From assembly GCF_965227735.1 (NCBI RefSeq), contig NZ_OZ245776.1, forward strand, positions 5,890,001-5,954,000: a DNA stretch of 64,000 nt. The letters run 5' to 3'. Shown here piece by piece: positions 33,460 to 42,693 of the stretch (positions are counted from its first letter, which is position 1; each line of letters begins with the position of its first letter). The notes under the pieces are model-generated. The model was given only the letters and a program-made list of their open reading frames with translations, did not search any database and had not been told where the DNA came from. Position numbers and translations under genes: made by a program. The stretch comes from Larkinella sp965227735 (lineage in GTDB: Bacteria; Bacteroidota; Bacteroidia; Cytophagales; Spirosomataceae).

Positions 33460-33705
33460 ATGTTTGAATCCATTCGCTCATACCTTCGATTGAGACGACT
33501 TGCCAAAGCTTTGCATGAATCCCAAGACAATCAGTACACCAATCAAATTGACGCTATGCGGGCCTGTAACCGCTTGTTTCGCGACGGCGGAAAAGAATTC
33601 TCAGTTGTAAAGCATAAAAGTGAAACCCTTTTCTGGGTGGTCTCCAAAAAGTCGGCGGAAGCCCTGATAAAAGAAGGACACCAGATTTTAAAACCGTATA
33701 AATAA
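33460..33705 (+). CDS. Small soluble protein of unknown function
   Basis: An 81-residue basic protein with a helical N-terminal half (SYLRLRRLAKALHESQDN) and a C-terminal strand-helix segment (FSVVKHKSETLFWVVSKKSA). No signal peptide. I do not recognise a family. Upstream there is a short operator-like palindrome. Confidence 0.6.
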   Translation: MFESIRSYLRLRRLAKALHESQDNQYTNQIDAMRACNRLFRDGGKEFSVVKHKSETLFWVVSKKSAEALIKEGHQILKPYK

Positions 33706-33764
33706 AGGGTAATTACTTACCAATTGGTATGTTTTAACCAGGAAAACCGGCCGGATGTCTTGCC

Positions 33765-34091
33765 TTACCGCAACTTCTCATTATCGAGGTGCCGGTTTGC
33801 ATCCCGGCTGGTTTTTTTTTCCAGATTTTTTTGAAAAGCCGCCGTTAAGTCAACACCGGTTTGGTTGGCCAGGCAGATCAAAACCCAGAGAACATCGGCC
33901 ATTTCGTCGCCGAGATCCTTGTCTTTATCGGATTCTTTTTCCGATTGTTCACCATACCGGCGGGCGATGATCCGGGCCACTTCACCGACTTCTTCGGTGA
34001 GCATGGCCATATTGGTGAGTTCGTTAAAGTAGCGGACACCGATGGTTTTAATCCATTCATCGACCGTGTCCTGGGCTTCGTGTAGTGTCAT
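33765..34091 (-). CDS. MazG-like nucleotide pyrophosphohydrolase
   Basis: A 108-residue all-alpha NTP pyrophosphatase of the MazG/MazG-like family, which hydrolyses nucleoside triphosphates to monophosphates and may remove non-canonical nucleotides. The metal-binding pattern is visible: LTEEVGEVARIIAR near residue 31 with the Glu pair, and LGDEMADVLWVLICLAN near 60 with the Glu-x3-Asp. The ATG complementary to 34089-34091 is chosen over longer frames, which lack family similarity. It is divergent from the ECF sigma gene. Confidence 0.88.
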   Translation of the reverse strand: MTLHEAQDTVDEWIKTIGVRYFNELTNMAMLTEEVGEVARIIARRYGEQSEKESDKDKDLGDEMADVLWVLICLANQTGVDLTAAFQKNLEKKTSRDANRHLDNEKLR

Positions 34092-34285
34092 AAGATGGGT
34101 AGGCAATGCCCCGTAAAGTTCCAGCAGTCGTTGCGAAGGCCAAGCCTGGCGGAGTATGGTCTGCAAATCTAGGCGTTTTTGAGCAAGACGCCCACGCAAA
34201 TTTATCCGTAAATAATACCAATTTCTGTAGGAATCGGTTAAGTTTGCTCCTCTTCTGTCTTTACTGGTTAGTTTGCAAACGACTG

Positions 34286-34897
34286 ATGAACGCCCGCTCC
34301 GACACCCCGAACGACCTGCTGCACTGGAATGCTTTCCGGGAGGGAAGCGAGTCGGCTTTTGCGGCATTGTATTCGGCGCATTACCGGCATCTGATCAACT
34401 ACGGCCGACGGTTTGGGGCCGACCAGGCCACCGCCGAAGATGCGATTCACGACGTGTTCATCGACCTGTGGAAGTATCGCCAGACGCTGACGCAACCACA
34501 ATCCGTTCAATCTTATTTGCTGAAAGCATTCCGCAACCGATTGGTGACCCAACTCGCCGAGCGGCAGCGCCGGTTTTCTGAAACCGATGTGGAAGAACAA
34601 TTCGGTCTGTTGCCAGCCGAGCCTTCGGCCGAAGACCGGCTGCTGGAGGACAAACTGAATCAGGAACAGCACGAACACATGCAAAGCGCCTTCACGACCT
34701 TATCGCCCCGGCAGCAGGAAATCCTGTATTTGCGGTATTTCACGGATTTGAGTTACGATGACATCTGCGCTGTGATGGGCATCACCTACAACACCGCCCG
34801 GACGCAATTGTATCAGGCCCTAACTGCCCTCCGCAAACGTCTGCAGACCAACTGGCCGGTTTTATTGCTCCTGCTGGGACTGTTTATGAATCGCTGA
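34286..34897 (+). CDS. ECF sigma-70 factor (FecI-like)
   Basis: A 203-residue extracytoplasmic-function sigma factor. Region 2 covers about residues 21-85 (AIHDVFIDLWKYRQ), region 4 about 136-185, with the helix-turn-helix LSYDDICAVMGITYNTARTQ. A hydrophobic C-terminal tail (WPVLLLLLGLFMNR) is common in Bacteroidota FecI-like factors. The ATG at 34286 starts the conserved part. The next genes encode a FecR anti-sigma factor and a SusC transporter with a signalling domain, so this factor likely transcribes that operon when the transporter senses its ligand. Confidence 0.92.
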   Translation: MNARSDTPNDLLHWNAFREGSESAFAALYSAHYRHLINYGRRFGADQATAEDAIHDVFIDLWKYRQTLTQPQSVQSYLLKAFRNRLVTQLAERQRRFSETDVEEQFGLLPAEPSAEDRLLEDKLNQEQHEHMQSAFTTLSPRQQEILYLRYFTDLSYDDICAVMGITYNTARTQLYQALTALRKRLQTNWPVLLLLLGLFMNR

Positions 34898-34983
34898 TTC
34901 ATTTTTTTTACAAATTTTTCCTCCGTTCATACTACAAAGCTTCCGGTTTCTGCTCTTACCGTTGATTGATCCTTCAACACGGC

Positions 34984-36009
34984 ATGAAACCGCAGGAATA
35001 CTACGCTAACCTTGACTCCATTGACCTCGCCCGGGACCCCGACTTTCAGGCGTGGATAGTTGCCCCAACGTCAGAAACTAATCGGTTCTGGGAGTCGGTG
35101 AAAGCCCTCTATCCACAGCAGCAAAGCACCATCGAGCAGGCCCGGTTGCTGGTGATTGGTCTGGAGTCTACCTGGCAGGTATTGCCCGAAAGCGCCGTAA
35201 TGGATTCTTTTCAACGACTCCGCCAGAAACAGCTTGCCCGGCAACCCGAACCGAAGCGGGTGTTTTTCAGACCGGTTTTTTACCGGTATGCGGCCGCCGT
35301 CACCCTGCTGTTGCTGGCGGGTATGGGCTGGTGGTTGTATAAAGGAAAGACTTCACCGATTGAGTACAAAACCGCTTACGGCCAGATTCAGACGGTGACG
35401 TTGCCGGATGGTTCGGTTGTGACGCTGAATGCTAATTCCATTTTGCAGATGTCGGGCGACTGGCAGACCGAAGGGCGCCGGGAGGTGCGGCTGACGGGTG
35501 AAGCATTCTTTGACGTCAGCAAAAAACCGATGGGCCGACGGATGCCGTTCGTGGTGCATACCGGTGCTGCCGATGTGGTGGTGCTGGGCACGCGCTTCAA
35601 CGTAAACACCCGCCGGACCCGCACGCAGGTGGTCTTGCAGGAAGGAAAAGTGAAGCTGGCATTGCAGCAGCAACCCGATGTGATGATGCAGCCGGGTGAT
35701 CTGGTGGAAACGACGGGCGGAAAAACCGCCCTCCGCCGGCAGCGGGTCGATGCCGGGCGCTATGTGGCCTGGCGCGACAATTTGCTGGTGCTGGAAGAGG
35801 AACGTCTGGCCGAAATTGTCCAGCGATTGAATGATGAGTACGGGCTCACCGTCTCAATTACCAACAAAAACCTGCTCAATGAACCCTTTACGGGATCGGT
35901 ACCGGCCAACAAACCGGAGCTATTGATTCGGCTGATTGCCGAGACCTTTCGCTTGCGAATTGATAAACAGGACAATCAAATCGTTTTATCCAATTACAAA
36001 AATGAATAA
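34984..36009 (+). CDS. FecR family anti-sigma/transmembrane regulator
   Basis: A 341-residue single-pass inner-membrane regulator. Residues 1-95 are cytoplasmic and would hold the sigma factor; the membrane helix is about 96-116 (AAVTLLLLAGMGWWLYKG); the periplasmic part is a FecR domain (PDGSVVTLNANS, GEAFFDVSKKP, VLGTRFNVNT) with a C-terminal DUF4974-like domain (LAEIVQRLNDEYGLTVSITN). It passes the signal from the outer-membrane transporter to the sigma factor. The ATG at 34984 is chosen over an in-frame TTG at 34966. Its stop codon overlaps the start of the SusC gene by 8 bp. Confidence 0.9.
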   Translation: MKPQEYYANLDSIDLARDPDFQAWIVAPTSETNRFWESVKALYPQQQSTIEQARLLVIGLESTWQVLPESAVMDSFQRLRQKQLARQPEPKRVFFRPVFYRYAAAVTLLLLAGMGWWLYKGKTSPIEYKTAYGQIQTVTLPDGSVVTLNANSILQMSGDWQTEGRREVRLTGEAFFDVSKKPMGRRMPFVVHTGAADVVVLGTRFNVNTRRTRTQVVLQEGKVKLALQQQPDVMMQPGDLVETTGGKTALRRQRVDAGRYVAWRDNLLVLEEERLAEIVQRLNDEYGLTVSITNKNLLNEPFTGSVPANKPELLIRLIAETFRLRIDKQDNQIVLSNYKNE

Positions 36010-39000
36010 ATCCCTACCAACCCGAATCCGACTGGCGATTTTGGGCCTGTGGTGTCTGACGACCACGGCTGAAGCGCAGATGCTGGCATCGAACACGATT
36101 CCCCGGCATCCCCATTTGATACAGGAATTTCCCCGGAATGCCCGAAACGGCAATCCAACGGTCCGGTCGCTGAGTGACGTGCTGCGCGATCTGGAAAAGA
36201 AATATGGCATCAAGTTCGCTTTTCAACGGAAAACCCTGCGCGACAAAACCGTGAGCCTGCCGTTGCCCGCTACGGCCGACCGGGAAGCGGTTTTGAAAGC
36301 GGTTTTGAAACCTAACAACCTGACTTTCCGCAAAGTCGATGATTATTATTATGTGATTGTCGACGCGGACGAGGCATCGAGCCGGTTGGCTCCGTTTGTT
36401 GCGCCCCTGGAAACCAGCCAGCTGGTGCAGTCGCGGACGGGAACCATACCGGACGAACGCCTGGATCTTGCCGTTACATCGGCCCTGCTGATGCGGCAAC
36501 CGGTAGAAGTCACCATTCAGGAGCGCCGGGTGACGGGCCGCGTCACGGCGGAGGAAACAGCCGACGGTTTGCCGGGGGTCAGCGTGGCGCTGAAAGGCAC
36601 CACCCGCGGTACGACGACCGACGCATCCGGTAATTTTGCCTTTTCGGTACCGACGGAAGGCGGAACGCTGGTGTTCAGTTTTATCGGCTACGGAACGCAG
36701 GAAATACCGCTGGGCAGCCAGTCGACGATCAATGTAACGCTGAAACCGTCGGATCAGACGCTGAACGAGATTGTGGTGGTAGGGTATGGAACGCAGCAAA
36801 AGCGGGACGTAACCGGTTCGATTGCGTCGATCAGTACGAAAGATATCAAAGACCAGCCCGTTCCAAATGTTGTGGAAGGGTTGACGGGCCGGTTGCCGGG
36901 TGTACTGATTCAGCAAAGTACAGGTGCGCCGGGCAACAGTCCCTCCATCAAAATCCGGGGGCTGGGGTCGATCAGTGCCGGCAACGGGCCGCTGGTCGTC
37001 ATCGACGGGCAACCGCTGAACTCGGGCGATCTGGCCAATGGCGGGGGATTGAACCTGCTGAATCCCAACGATATCGACAAGATCGACATCCTGAAAGATG
37101 CTTCGGCGACGGCTATTTACGGTTCGCGGGGAGCCAACGGGGTGGTGGTCGTCACGACCAAACGCGGCAAATCGGGTCAGGCGCGGTTGAACTTCGATTA
37201 CTACACCGGCGTTCAGCAGATTACCAAGAAAATGGACATGCTGAATTCGCAGCAGTTTGCCGAGTTCTCGAAAGAAGCTTTCAACAATGCCTACCTCCAG
37301 CGGGTACCCGGTGCCACCATTACCGATCCCAACAGCGCCCGTCCGGCGGGTCAGCGGTATCGCTATCCGCGCGGGGAATTTGCCGGGGTTAATTTTGATG
37401 ATCCGGGCAGTTTGCCAACCTACGATTACCAGGATATGATTTTTCAGAATGCGCCCATCAGCAACTACCAGTTGACAGCGTCGGGGGGCAGCGAAAAGGT
37501 ACAATACATGGTGTCGGGCAATTACCTGAAGCAGGATGGCGTCGTCAAACGTTCGGGAATCGACCGGTATACCGTCCGGACCAACATCGATGCCGAGATT
37601 ACGTCGTACCTGAAAATGGGCATCAGCCTGAGTCCGTCGTTTTCGGTGGAAGATCAGGTCAATACCGACCGGCACTGGGCCGACAACGGAATTATCAATT
37701 CCGCTCTGAGTCTGCCGCCGTTTATTCCGATTTATCAGCCGGGAACGACGGTTTATAATTCGCAGGCTTTCTATGCCGCCCCCTACGACTGGCCGGGCAT
37801 TACCAATCCGGTCGCCAACATCTTCGAAATCGATAATAAGCTCCGGACCACGCGTTTGCTGGGCAATGCCTACGCCGAGGTGAAATTGCCGCTGGGAATC
37901 CTGTATCGGGGAACGATTGGGGCCGATATCCGGCATGTGCGGCAGAATTATTACCGCACATCGGCACTGCCGCTGAACCAGTTACTGCCACCAACGGCCA
38001 ATCTGGCGTATGCTGAAAACCTCCAGGAACTGAACTGGGTGACCAACCATACCTTAAATTATACGAAGCAAATTGGCGAAACACACCGCTTTGAAGTGCT
38101 GGTCGGTTTGGAAAGTCAGAAGAATGATTTTGAACGCAACCGGATTGATGCCAATAACTTCCCGAACGACCTGGTTCGGACGGTGAATGCCGGTACGATC
38201 ATTGGAACCCAGGCGGGCCGCAACTTCCGGGATCAGTGGTCGCTGGCATCGTATTTTGGCCGTGTTGCCTATTCCTTCAAAGACCGTTATCTGGTTAATG
38301 CGTCTTTCCGGCGCGATGGCTCGTCGCGGTTTGGCATGAACAGCCGCTGGGGTACGTTCCCCTCCGCTTCGGTGGGCTGGCGCGTATCGGAAGAGTCTTT
38401 CCTGAAAAACAACCGCGTCATTTCGGAACTGAAACTCAAAGCCAGCTACGGGATTTCTGGAAACAATGCCTTTACCAGCAACTACCCGTCGCTGGGGCTG
38501 TTGGGTCCGGACAATTACGTGCTGGGGAACGCACTGGCCAACGGTCTGGCGGTCAGCTCCATCGGGAACGACAACCTGACGTGGGAAAAAAGCCGGCAAA
38601 CCGACATCGGGCTTGAACTGGGCGTGCTCAGTAACCGCATTTTCCTGACGATGGATTACTACAAACGCATCACGACCGATCTGTTGCTGGCCGTACAGGT
38701 TCCTACGTTGACCGGTTTTTCATCGGCCGTCCGAAACATTGGTAAAGTCGAGAACAAAGGGCTTGAAGTAGCCTTGAACACCCGGAACCTGACGGGCGCC
38801 TTTAGCTGGACGACGGATCTGAATTTCTCGTTCAACCGCAATACCGTGCTGGCACTCGGACCCACCGGCGACCCCATCCGTAGTGGAACGGGCGTCGGCG
38901 AGTCGAACATCACCATGATTGGCGAACCGCTGGGCAGCTTCTTCGGTTATCGGCAAATCGGTGTGTTCCGCGACCGGGCCGACCTGGATTCGTATCCCCA

Positions 39001-39601
39001 CTTTGCCGATTCGCAGCCGGGTGATGTCAAATTTGAAGACGTGAACGGCGACGGAAAAGTGGATGCCAACGACCGGACGTTGATTGGCAACAACCAGCCG
39101 GATTTCATTTACGGTATGACCAATACATTCAGTTTCAAAGGATTCGATCTGGGTATTGTGGTTCAGGGCGTTCAGGGGTCGACCATTCTGAATCTGTCCC
39201 GCCGGTTTTACGAAAACCTCGAAGGAAATGCCAACTCCCTGACCACGGCACTCAACCGCTGGCGGTCACCGGAGCAACCCGGCGATGGCACCACACCCCG
39301 CGCCAACACGCGCACAACGGGTAACAACAACGCCATTTCGTCGCGCTGGGTCGAAGATGCCAGTTACTTCCGCATCCGGAACATTACGCTGGGCTACAAC
39401 ATCCCGAAAACGCTGATCCAGCGCGTGAAGGTGCAAAGTCTGCGGTTGTATGGCGGGGTGCAAAACGTGCTGACGGTTTCGAAATACCTGGGCTACAATC
39501 CGGAAGTGAGCGGCTATGAAGGTCCGCTGACCGGCGGAGTCGACTACGGCAGCTACCCGTTGGCCCGTACCTACACAATTGGCGTAAACATTGGTCTTTA
39601 A
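36002..39601 (+). CDS. SusC/RagA TonB-linked outer-membrane transporter with N-terminal STN signalling domain
   Basis: A 1199-residue TonB-dependent receptor of the SusC type. After a signal peptide comes an STN domain (about residues 45-115: LSDVLRDLEKKYGIKF, KVDDYYYVI), which in FecA-type receptors contacts FecR. Then a carboxypeptidase-like Ig domain (about 178-245: VTGRVTAEETADGLPGVSV), the TonB box-like LNEIVVVGYGTQ, a plug domain, and a beta barrel to the C-terminal strand ending in VNIGL. It imports oligosaccharides or other large nutrients with its SusD partner. It overlaps the fecR stop codon by 8 bp. The STN domain, FecR and ECF sigma make this a signal-transducing locus. Substrate unknown. 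Confidence 0.95.
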   Translation: MNKSLPTRIRLAILGLWCLTTTAEAQMLASNTIPRHPHLIQEFPRNARNGNPTVRSLSDVLRDLEKKYGIKFAFQRKTLRDKTVSLPLPATADREAVLKAVLKPNNLTFRKVDDYYYVIVDADEASSRLAPFVAPLETSQLVQSRTGTIPDERLDLAVTSALLMRQPVEVTIQERRVTGRVTAEETADGLPGVSVALKGTTRGTTTDASGNFAFSVPTEGGTLVFSFIGYGTQEIPLGSQSTINVTLKPSDQTLNEIVVVGYGTQQKRDVTGSIASISTKDIKDQPVPNVVEGLTGRLPGVLIQQSTGAPGNSPSIKIRGLGSISAGNGPLVVIDGQPLNSGDLANGGGLNLLNPNDIDKIDILKDASATAIYGSRGANGVVVVTTKRGKSGQARLNFDYYTGVQQITKKMDMLNSQQFAEFSKEAFNNAYLQRVPGATITDPNSARPAGQRYRYPRGEFAGVNFDDPGSLPTYDYQDMIFQNAPISNYQLTASGGSEKVQYMVSGNYLKQDGVVKRSGIDRYTVRTNIDAEITSYLKMGISLSPSFSVEDQVNTDRHWADNGIINSALSLPPFIPIYQPGTTVYNSQAFYAAPYDWPGITNPVANIFEIDNKLRTTRLLGNAYAEVKLPLGILYRGTIGADIRHVRQNYYRTSALPLNQLLPPTANLAYAENLQELNWVTNHTLNYTKQIGETHRFEVLVGLESQKNDFERNRIDANNFPNDLVRTVNAGTIIGTQAGRNFRDQWSLASYFGRVAYSFKDRYLVNASFRRDGSSRFGMNSRWGTFPSASVGWRVSEESFLKNNRVISELKLKASYGISGNNAFTSNYPSLGLLGPDNYVLGNALANGLAVSSIGNDNLTWEKSRQTDIGLELGVLSNRIFLTMDYYKRITTDLLLAVQVPTLTGFSSAVRNIGKVENKGLEVALNTRNLTGAFSWTTDLNFSFNRNTVLALGPTGDPIRSGTGVGESNITMIGEPLGSFFGYRQIGVFRDRADLDSYPHFADSQPGDVKFEDVNGDGKVDANDRTLIGNNQPDFIYGMTNTFSFKGFDLGIVVQGVQGSTILNLSRRFYENLEGNANSLTTALNRWRSPEQPGDGTTPRANTRTTGNNNAISSRWVEDASYFRIRNITLGYNIPKTLIQRVKVQSLRLYGGVQNVLTVSKYLGYNPEVSGYEGPLTGGVDYGSYPLARTYTIGVNIGL

Positions 39602-39613
39602 TCTCAATCTTCC

Positions 39614-41056
39614 ATGAAACGGAACTATTTGTATATCACCTTTTTGAGCCTTGTGTTGACAAGCTGTAAGGACGAGTTTCTGGCCTTGTCGCCCATTTCA
39701 CAGGCCAGTACGGCGACGTTCTACCGAACCGGTTCCGACCTGCTGAATGCCCTGAACGGAGCCTATGGATCACTGCAGTCCAGCGGTCAGTATGGTCAGT
39801 ATTACGTGGTTGCGGAAATACCGTCCGACGATACCCGCCCGGTACTATCCGGTTCGGTAACGGATCAGGACGAGTTCGATAAATTTTACATGCGAACCAC
39901 CAATCCATTCGTGGCTACCCGCTGGAGCGATGGTTACCGGGGCATCTACCGCTGCAACGCCATCATCGACCGGAGCGCGGGGGTGACCATGAACGAAGAC
40001 CAGAAAAAACGCATCGTTGGCGAAGCGAAATTTTTACGGGCACTGATGTATTTCAACCTCGTCCGGGTTTTTGGCGATGTTCCGCTGGTGGTTAAAGAGG
40101 TGGTTGACCCGCAGGAAGGCTATACTTACGGGCGTACACCGGTTGCGGACGTGTATGCGCAGATTATCCAGGATTTAACGGATGCGGAAGGGGTTTTGGA
40201 CGTTAGTTATACCGGAGCCAATGTGGGCCGGGCCACGCGCGGAGCGGCCAAGTCGCTGTTGGGGAAAGTCTATCTGACCCAACGGAAATACGCCGAAGCC
40301 GCGGCCAAACTGAAAGAAGTGATCGACGCCGGAACGTATGATTTGTTGCCCAGCTACGCCAGTGTTTTCCAGGCATCCGGGAAAAACCACCGGGAGTCCA
40401 TTTTTGATGTCCAGTACAAAAAAGGCAGCATCGGCGAGGGCAGCGGTTTTGCCAATGCCTATGCGCCCGAAAATTCGGGCAACGCGGTGATTCAGTTTGG
40501 GGGTGGGGGCAACAACCAACCCACGGCCGATCTGATCGCGGCTTATGAACCCGGTGATTTGCGGAGAGAGGTGTCGCTGGCCACCAGCTACACCAATGCC
40601 AGTGGGGTTCGGGTGGACTACAATTTTATTCGCAAATACCGCGATGCGCCCGTTATTTCCGGCGATTCGGAAGACAACTGGCCGGTTTTGCGGTACGCCG
40701 ATGTGTTGCTGATGTATGCCGAAGCCCTGAATGAAACCGGCAATACGGCCCAGGCGCTGCCCTTCCTGAACCGCATCCGGCAACGCGCCGGACTGGCCGC
40801 TAAAACCGCCACCGACGCCGGAACACAAGCCGCCATGCGGTTGGCACTGGAACAGGAACGACGGATTGAACTGGCATTCGAAGGCCACCGCTGGTTCGAC
40901 CTGGTGCGCACGGGCCGGGCACTGCCGGTGCTGCGAGCCAAAGCGGCCGCCATTGGTATCCAGACGAATCTGACCGAAAATAACCTGCTGTTTGCCATTC
41001 CGCAGAGCCAGATCGACATCAACCCGACGAAAATCACCCAGAATCCGGGGTATTGA
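39614..41056 (+). CDS. SusD/RagB family outer-membrane lipoprotein
   Basis: A 480-residue lipoprotein (signal ends LVLTSC) that caps the SusC transporter and helps bind its nutrient. SusD-family helices and the end region (NRIRQRAGL, LALEQERRIELAFEGHRWFDLVR) are typical, with the conserved E-x-G-H-R-W-F-D-L motif. It follows the SusC gene by 12 bp. A hairpin repeat and a Tat-secreted beta-propeller gene come next, which may be the degradative enzyme of this locus. Confidence 0.95.
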   Translation: MKRNYLYITFLSLVLTSCKDEFLALSPISQASTATFYRTGSDLLNALNGAYGSLQSSGQYGQYYVVAEIPSDDTRPVLSGSVTDQDEFDKFYMRTTNPFVATRWSDGYRGIYRCNAIIDRSAGVTMNEDQKKRIVGEAKFLRALMYFNLVRVFGDVPLVVKEVVDPQEGYTYGRTPVADVYAQIIQDLTDAEGVLDVSYTGANVGRATRGAAKSLLGKVYLTQRKYAEAAAKLKEVIDAGTYDLLPSYASVFQASGKNHRESIFDVQYKKGSIGEGSGFANAYAPENSGNAVIQFGGGGNNQPTADLIAAYEPGDLRREVSLATSYTNASGVRVDYNFIRKYRDAPVISGDSEDNWPVLRYADVLLMYAEALNETGNTAQALPFLNRIRQRAGLAAKTATDAGTQAAMRLALEQERRIELAFEGHRWFDLVRTGRALPVLRAKAAAIGIQTNLTENNLLFAIPQSQIDINPTKITQNPGY

Positions 41057-41063
41057 TTTGATA

Positions 41064-41150
41064 AGAGCAAAGCGGTGAGACAAGAGAAGTGAGACAAAAT
41101 CATACGCTTGCTTCCCTTGTCTCATTTCTCTTGTCTCATCGCTTTGCTCT
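41064..41150. repeat. Intergenic inverted repeat, GAGACAAGAGA family
   Basis: Arms 41064-41097 and 41117-41150 pair at 32 of 34 positions. They begin AGAGCAAAGCGGTGAGACAA and share GAGACAAGAGA words with the element at 27188-27267. Located between the SusD gene and the beta-propeller gene on the same strand. Confidence 0.9.
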
Positions 41151-41218
41151 AGCCAGTAGATTATTGACCCTCAGCGGCTTTGGGTGTGTGAGTCATCAGC
41201 ACCCAAAGCCGCTTTTCT

Positions 41219-42487
41219 ATGCATCGACGCTATTTTTTAAAGACAACCGCCGTGGCCGGTTTGGGCGGGCTAACGTTTAGGCGGGCAATGGGAAAACCGC
41301 TGGCGGTTCCGGTTCGGGCATTGACGAAAGGCCCCGGTTTTCACTGGTTTGGCTATTACGACAAACGCCAGTTCGATCCATCGAATCGCTATGTGCTGGG
41401 CATGAAAGTCGGTTTTGAAGGGCGTTCGCCGGTGGGTGATGATGTCATCAAAATCGGACTGATCGATTTGCAGAAAAACGATTCGTGGACGGAACTGGGC
41501 GAAAGCCGGGCGTGGGGCTGGCAGCAGGGCTGCATGTTGCAGTGGGTGCCGGGTTCGGCATCGGAAGTGATCTGGAACGACCGCGTGGGCAATCAGTACG
41601 TCAGCCACATCGTCGATGTGTTCACCCGCAAAAAACGGACGTTGCCGATGGCGGTTTACGCCCTGAGTCCGGACGGGAACTGGGCCATTGGCACGGAGTT
41701 TAGCCGGATTCAGGATCTGCGACCCGGTTACGGGTATGCCGGGATTCGCGATCCGTATTACGATGTCAAGGCCCCCAGGGAAATCGGCCTGTACCGAATG
41801 GACTTAAAAACCGGTGCGACCCAACTGCTTCTGTCCCTGGCCGACGCGGCTTCCATTCCCCACAACGGCGAGTCGGTAGAGGCTAATTTTCACTGGTTCA
41901 ATCACTTACTGGTCAATACGGACGGAACCCGGTTGACTTTTCTGCACCGCTGGCGAACCAAACGCGAAGACAGGCAGGTGATGGCCCGGACCAACTTCGT
42001 CACCCGGATGTTTACGATGAATCCCGATGGCACCGACCGCTTCATCATCGATCCCTCCGGTTTTACGTCGCACTTCATCTGGCGCGATCCGACCACCATC
42101 TGTGCGTTTACGAAACCGGAAGGCCAGCCGCAGTCGTTCTATTTGCTGGGGGATAAAACCGGAAAAATAGAGCCGATTAAGTCCGACAAAATGCCCGTCA
42201 ACGGCCACCAGACCTATATGCCGGGGCGAAACAACGAATGGCTGTTGAACGACAACTACGCCAATGCCAAAAGCCGGGATCAGACGCCGTATCTCTACCA
42301 CCTGCCCACCGACCGGCGGATCGACCTCGGGCATTTTCCGGCGGGTGAAAGCTACGTGGCTGAGTGGCGTTGCGATTTGCACCCCCGCACCAGCAAAGAC
42401 GGCAATTTCGTCTGCATCGACTCCACCCACGGGGGCAATGGACGGCAACTCTATCTGCTGGATTTGCGGGCGGTTTGGAAGGAATAG
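41219..42487 (+). CDS. Tat-secreted TolB-like beta-propeller protein (possible oligosaccharide lyase-like)
   Basis: A 422-residue protein with a twin-arginine signal (MHRRYFLKTTAVAGLGG). The mature part is made of repeated four-strand blades, e.g. YALSPDGNWAIGTEFSRIQD and FTMNPDGTDRFIIDP, as in TolB-type beta propellers. The arrangement (EANFHWFNHLLVNTDGTR, later GHFPAGESYVAEWRCDLHPR) vaguely recalls oligogalacturonide lyase-type propellers, which place a His in such positions; I do not claim the activity. Last gene of the sigma-FecR-SusC-SusD group, so it probably acts on the nutrient of that locus. Confidence 0.75.
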   Translation: MHRRYFLKTTAVAGLGGLTFRRAMGKPLAVPVRALTKGPGFHWFGYYDKRQFDPSNRYVLGMKVGFEGRSPVGDDVIKIGLIDLQKNDSWTELGESRAWGWQQGCMLQWVPGSASEVIWNDRVGNQYVSHIVDVFTRKKRTLPMAVYALSPDGNWAIGTEFSRIQDLRPGYGYAGIRDPYYDVKAPREIGLYRMDLKTGATQLLLSLADAASIPHNGESVEANFHWFNHLLVNTDGTRLTFLHRWRTKREDRQVMARTNFVTRMFTMNPDGTDRFIIDPSGFTSHFIWRDPTTICAFTKPEGQPQSFYLLGDKTGKIEPIKSDKMPVNGHQTYMPGRNNEWLLNDNYANAKSRDQTPYLYHLPTDRRIDLGHFPAGESYVAEWRCDLHPRTSKDGNFVCIDSTHGGNGRQLYLLDLRAVWKE

Positions 42488-42511
42488 AATGAAAAAAGAA
42501 TGTAAAATACT

Positions 42512-42582
42512 AAATGATGAACGCCCAATGTAAAAGTCAGGAGCTAAGCGCACACTACTTTTACATTGGGCGTTCATCATTT
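42512..42582. repeat. Intergenic hairpin with perfect 26-bp arms
   Basis: Arms 42512-42537 and 42557-42582 are exact complements (AAATGATGAACGCCCAATGT and following) with a 19-base loop. It lies between convergent genes and just beside a short gene-like remnant. It shares only the ATGATGAA word with the elements at 490-583, 15010-15094 and 51978-52059, so its place in that family is tentative. Confidence 0.9.
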
Positions 42583-42587
42583 GTCAT

Positions 42588-42668
42588 TTATAATTCCTTT
42601 CCCTCTTCGAATGCCAGTTCCCGTAGCATGTCCATCGTGACGTAGTTCAGCACCTGCTTGCAGCCTCC
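42588..42668 (-). pseudogene. Possible C-terminal remnant of a lost gene
   Basis: On the minus strand 26 codons read without interruption to a TAA at 42588-42590, ending VTMDMLRELAFEEGKEL, preceded by an in-frame TGA. The peptide is helix-forming and charged like a real protein C-terminus, unlike other intergenic translations here. It has no start and abuts the repeat array. I do not recognise the parent gene. It could equally be chance. Confidence 0.25.
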
Positions 42669-42693
42669 TCATCACCCCTCCGAAATTGTTTTT

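Noticed and set aside
34106..34285. Longer frame for the ECF sigma factor
   Set aside because: The added 60 residues do not resemble sigma region 1 or 2 and include a run of Leu/Cys from non-coding DNA.
33765..34367. Longer frame for the MazG-like protein
   Set aside because: Extra residues are of poor composition and overlap the promoter region of the sigma gene; the ATG complementary to 34089-34091 fits the family.
36014..37936. 640-codon minus-strand open frame inside the SusC gene
   Set aside because: Antisense to a clear SusC coding region; composition (His- and Arg-rich) is that of a shadow frame in GC-rich DNA.
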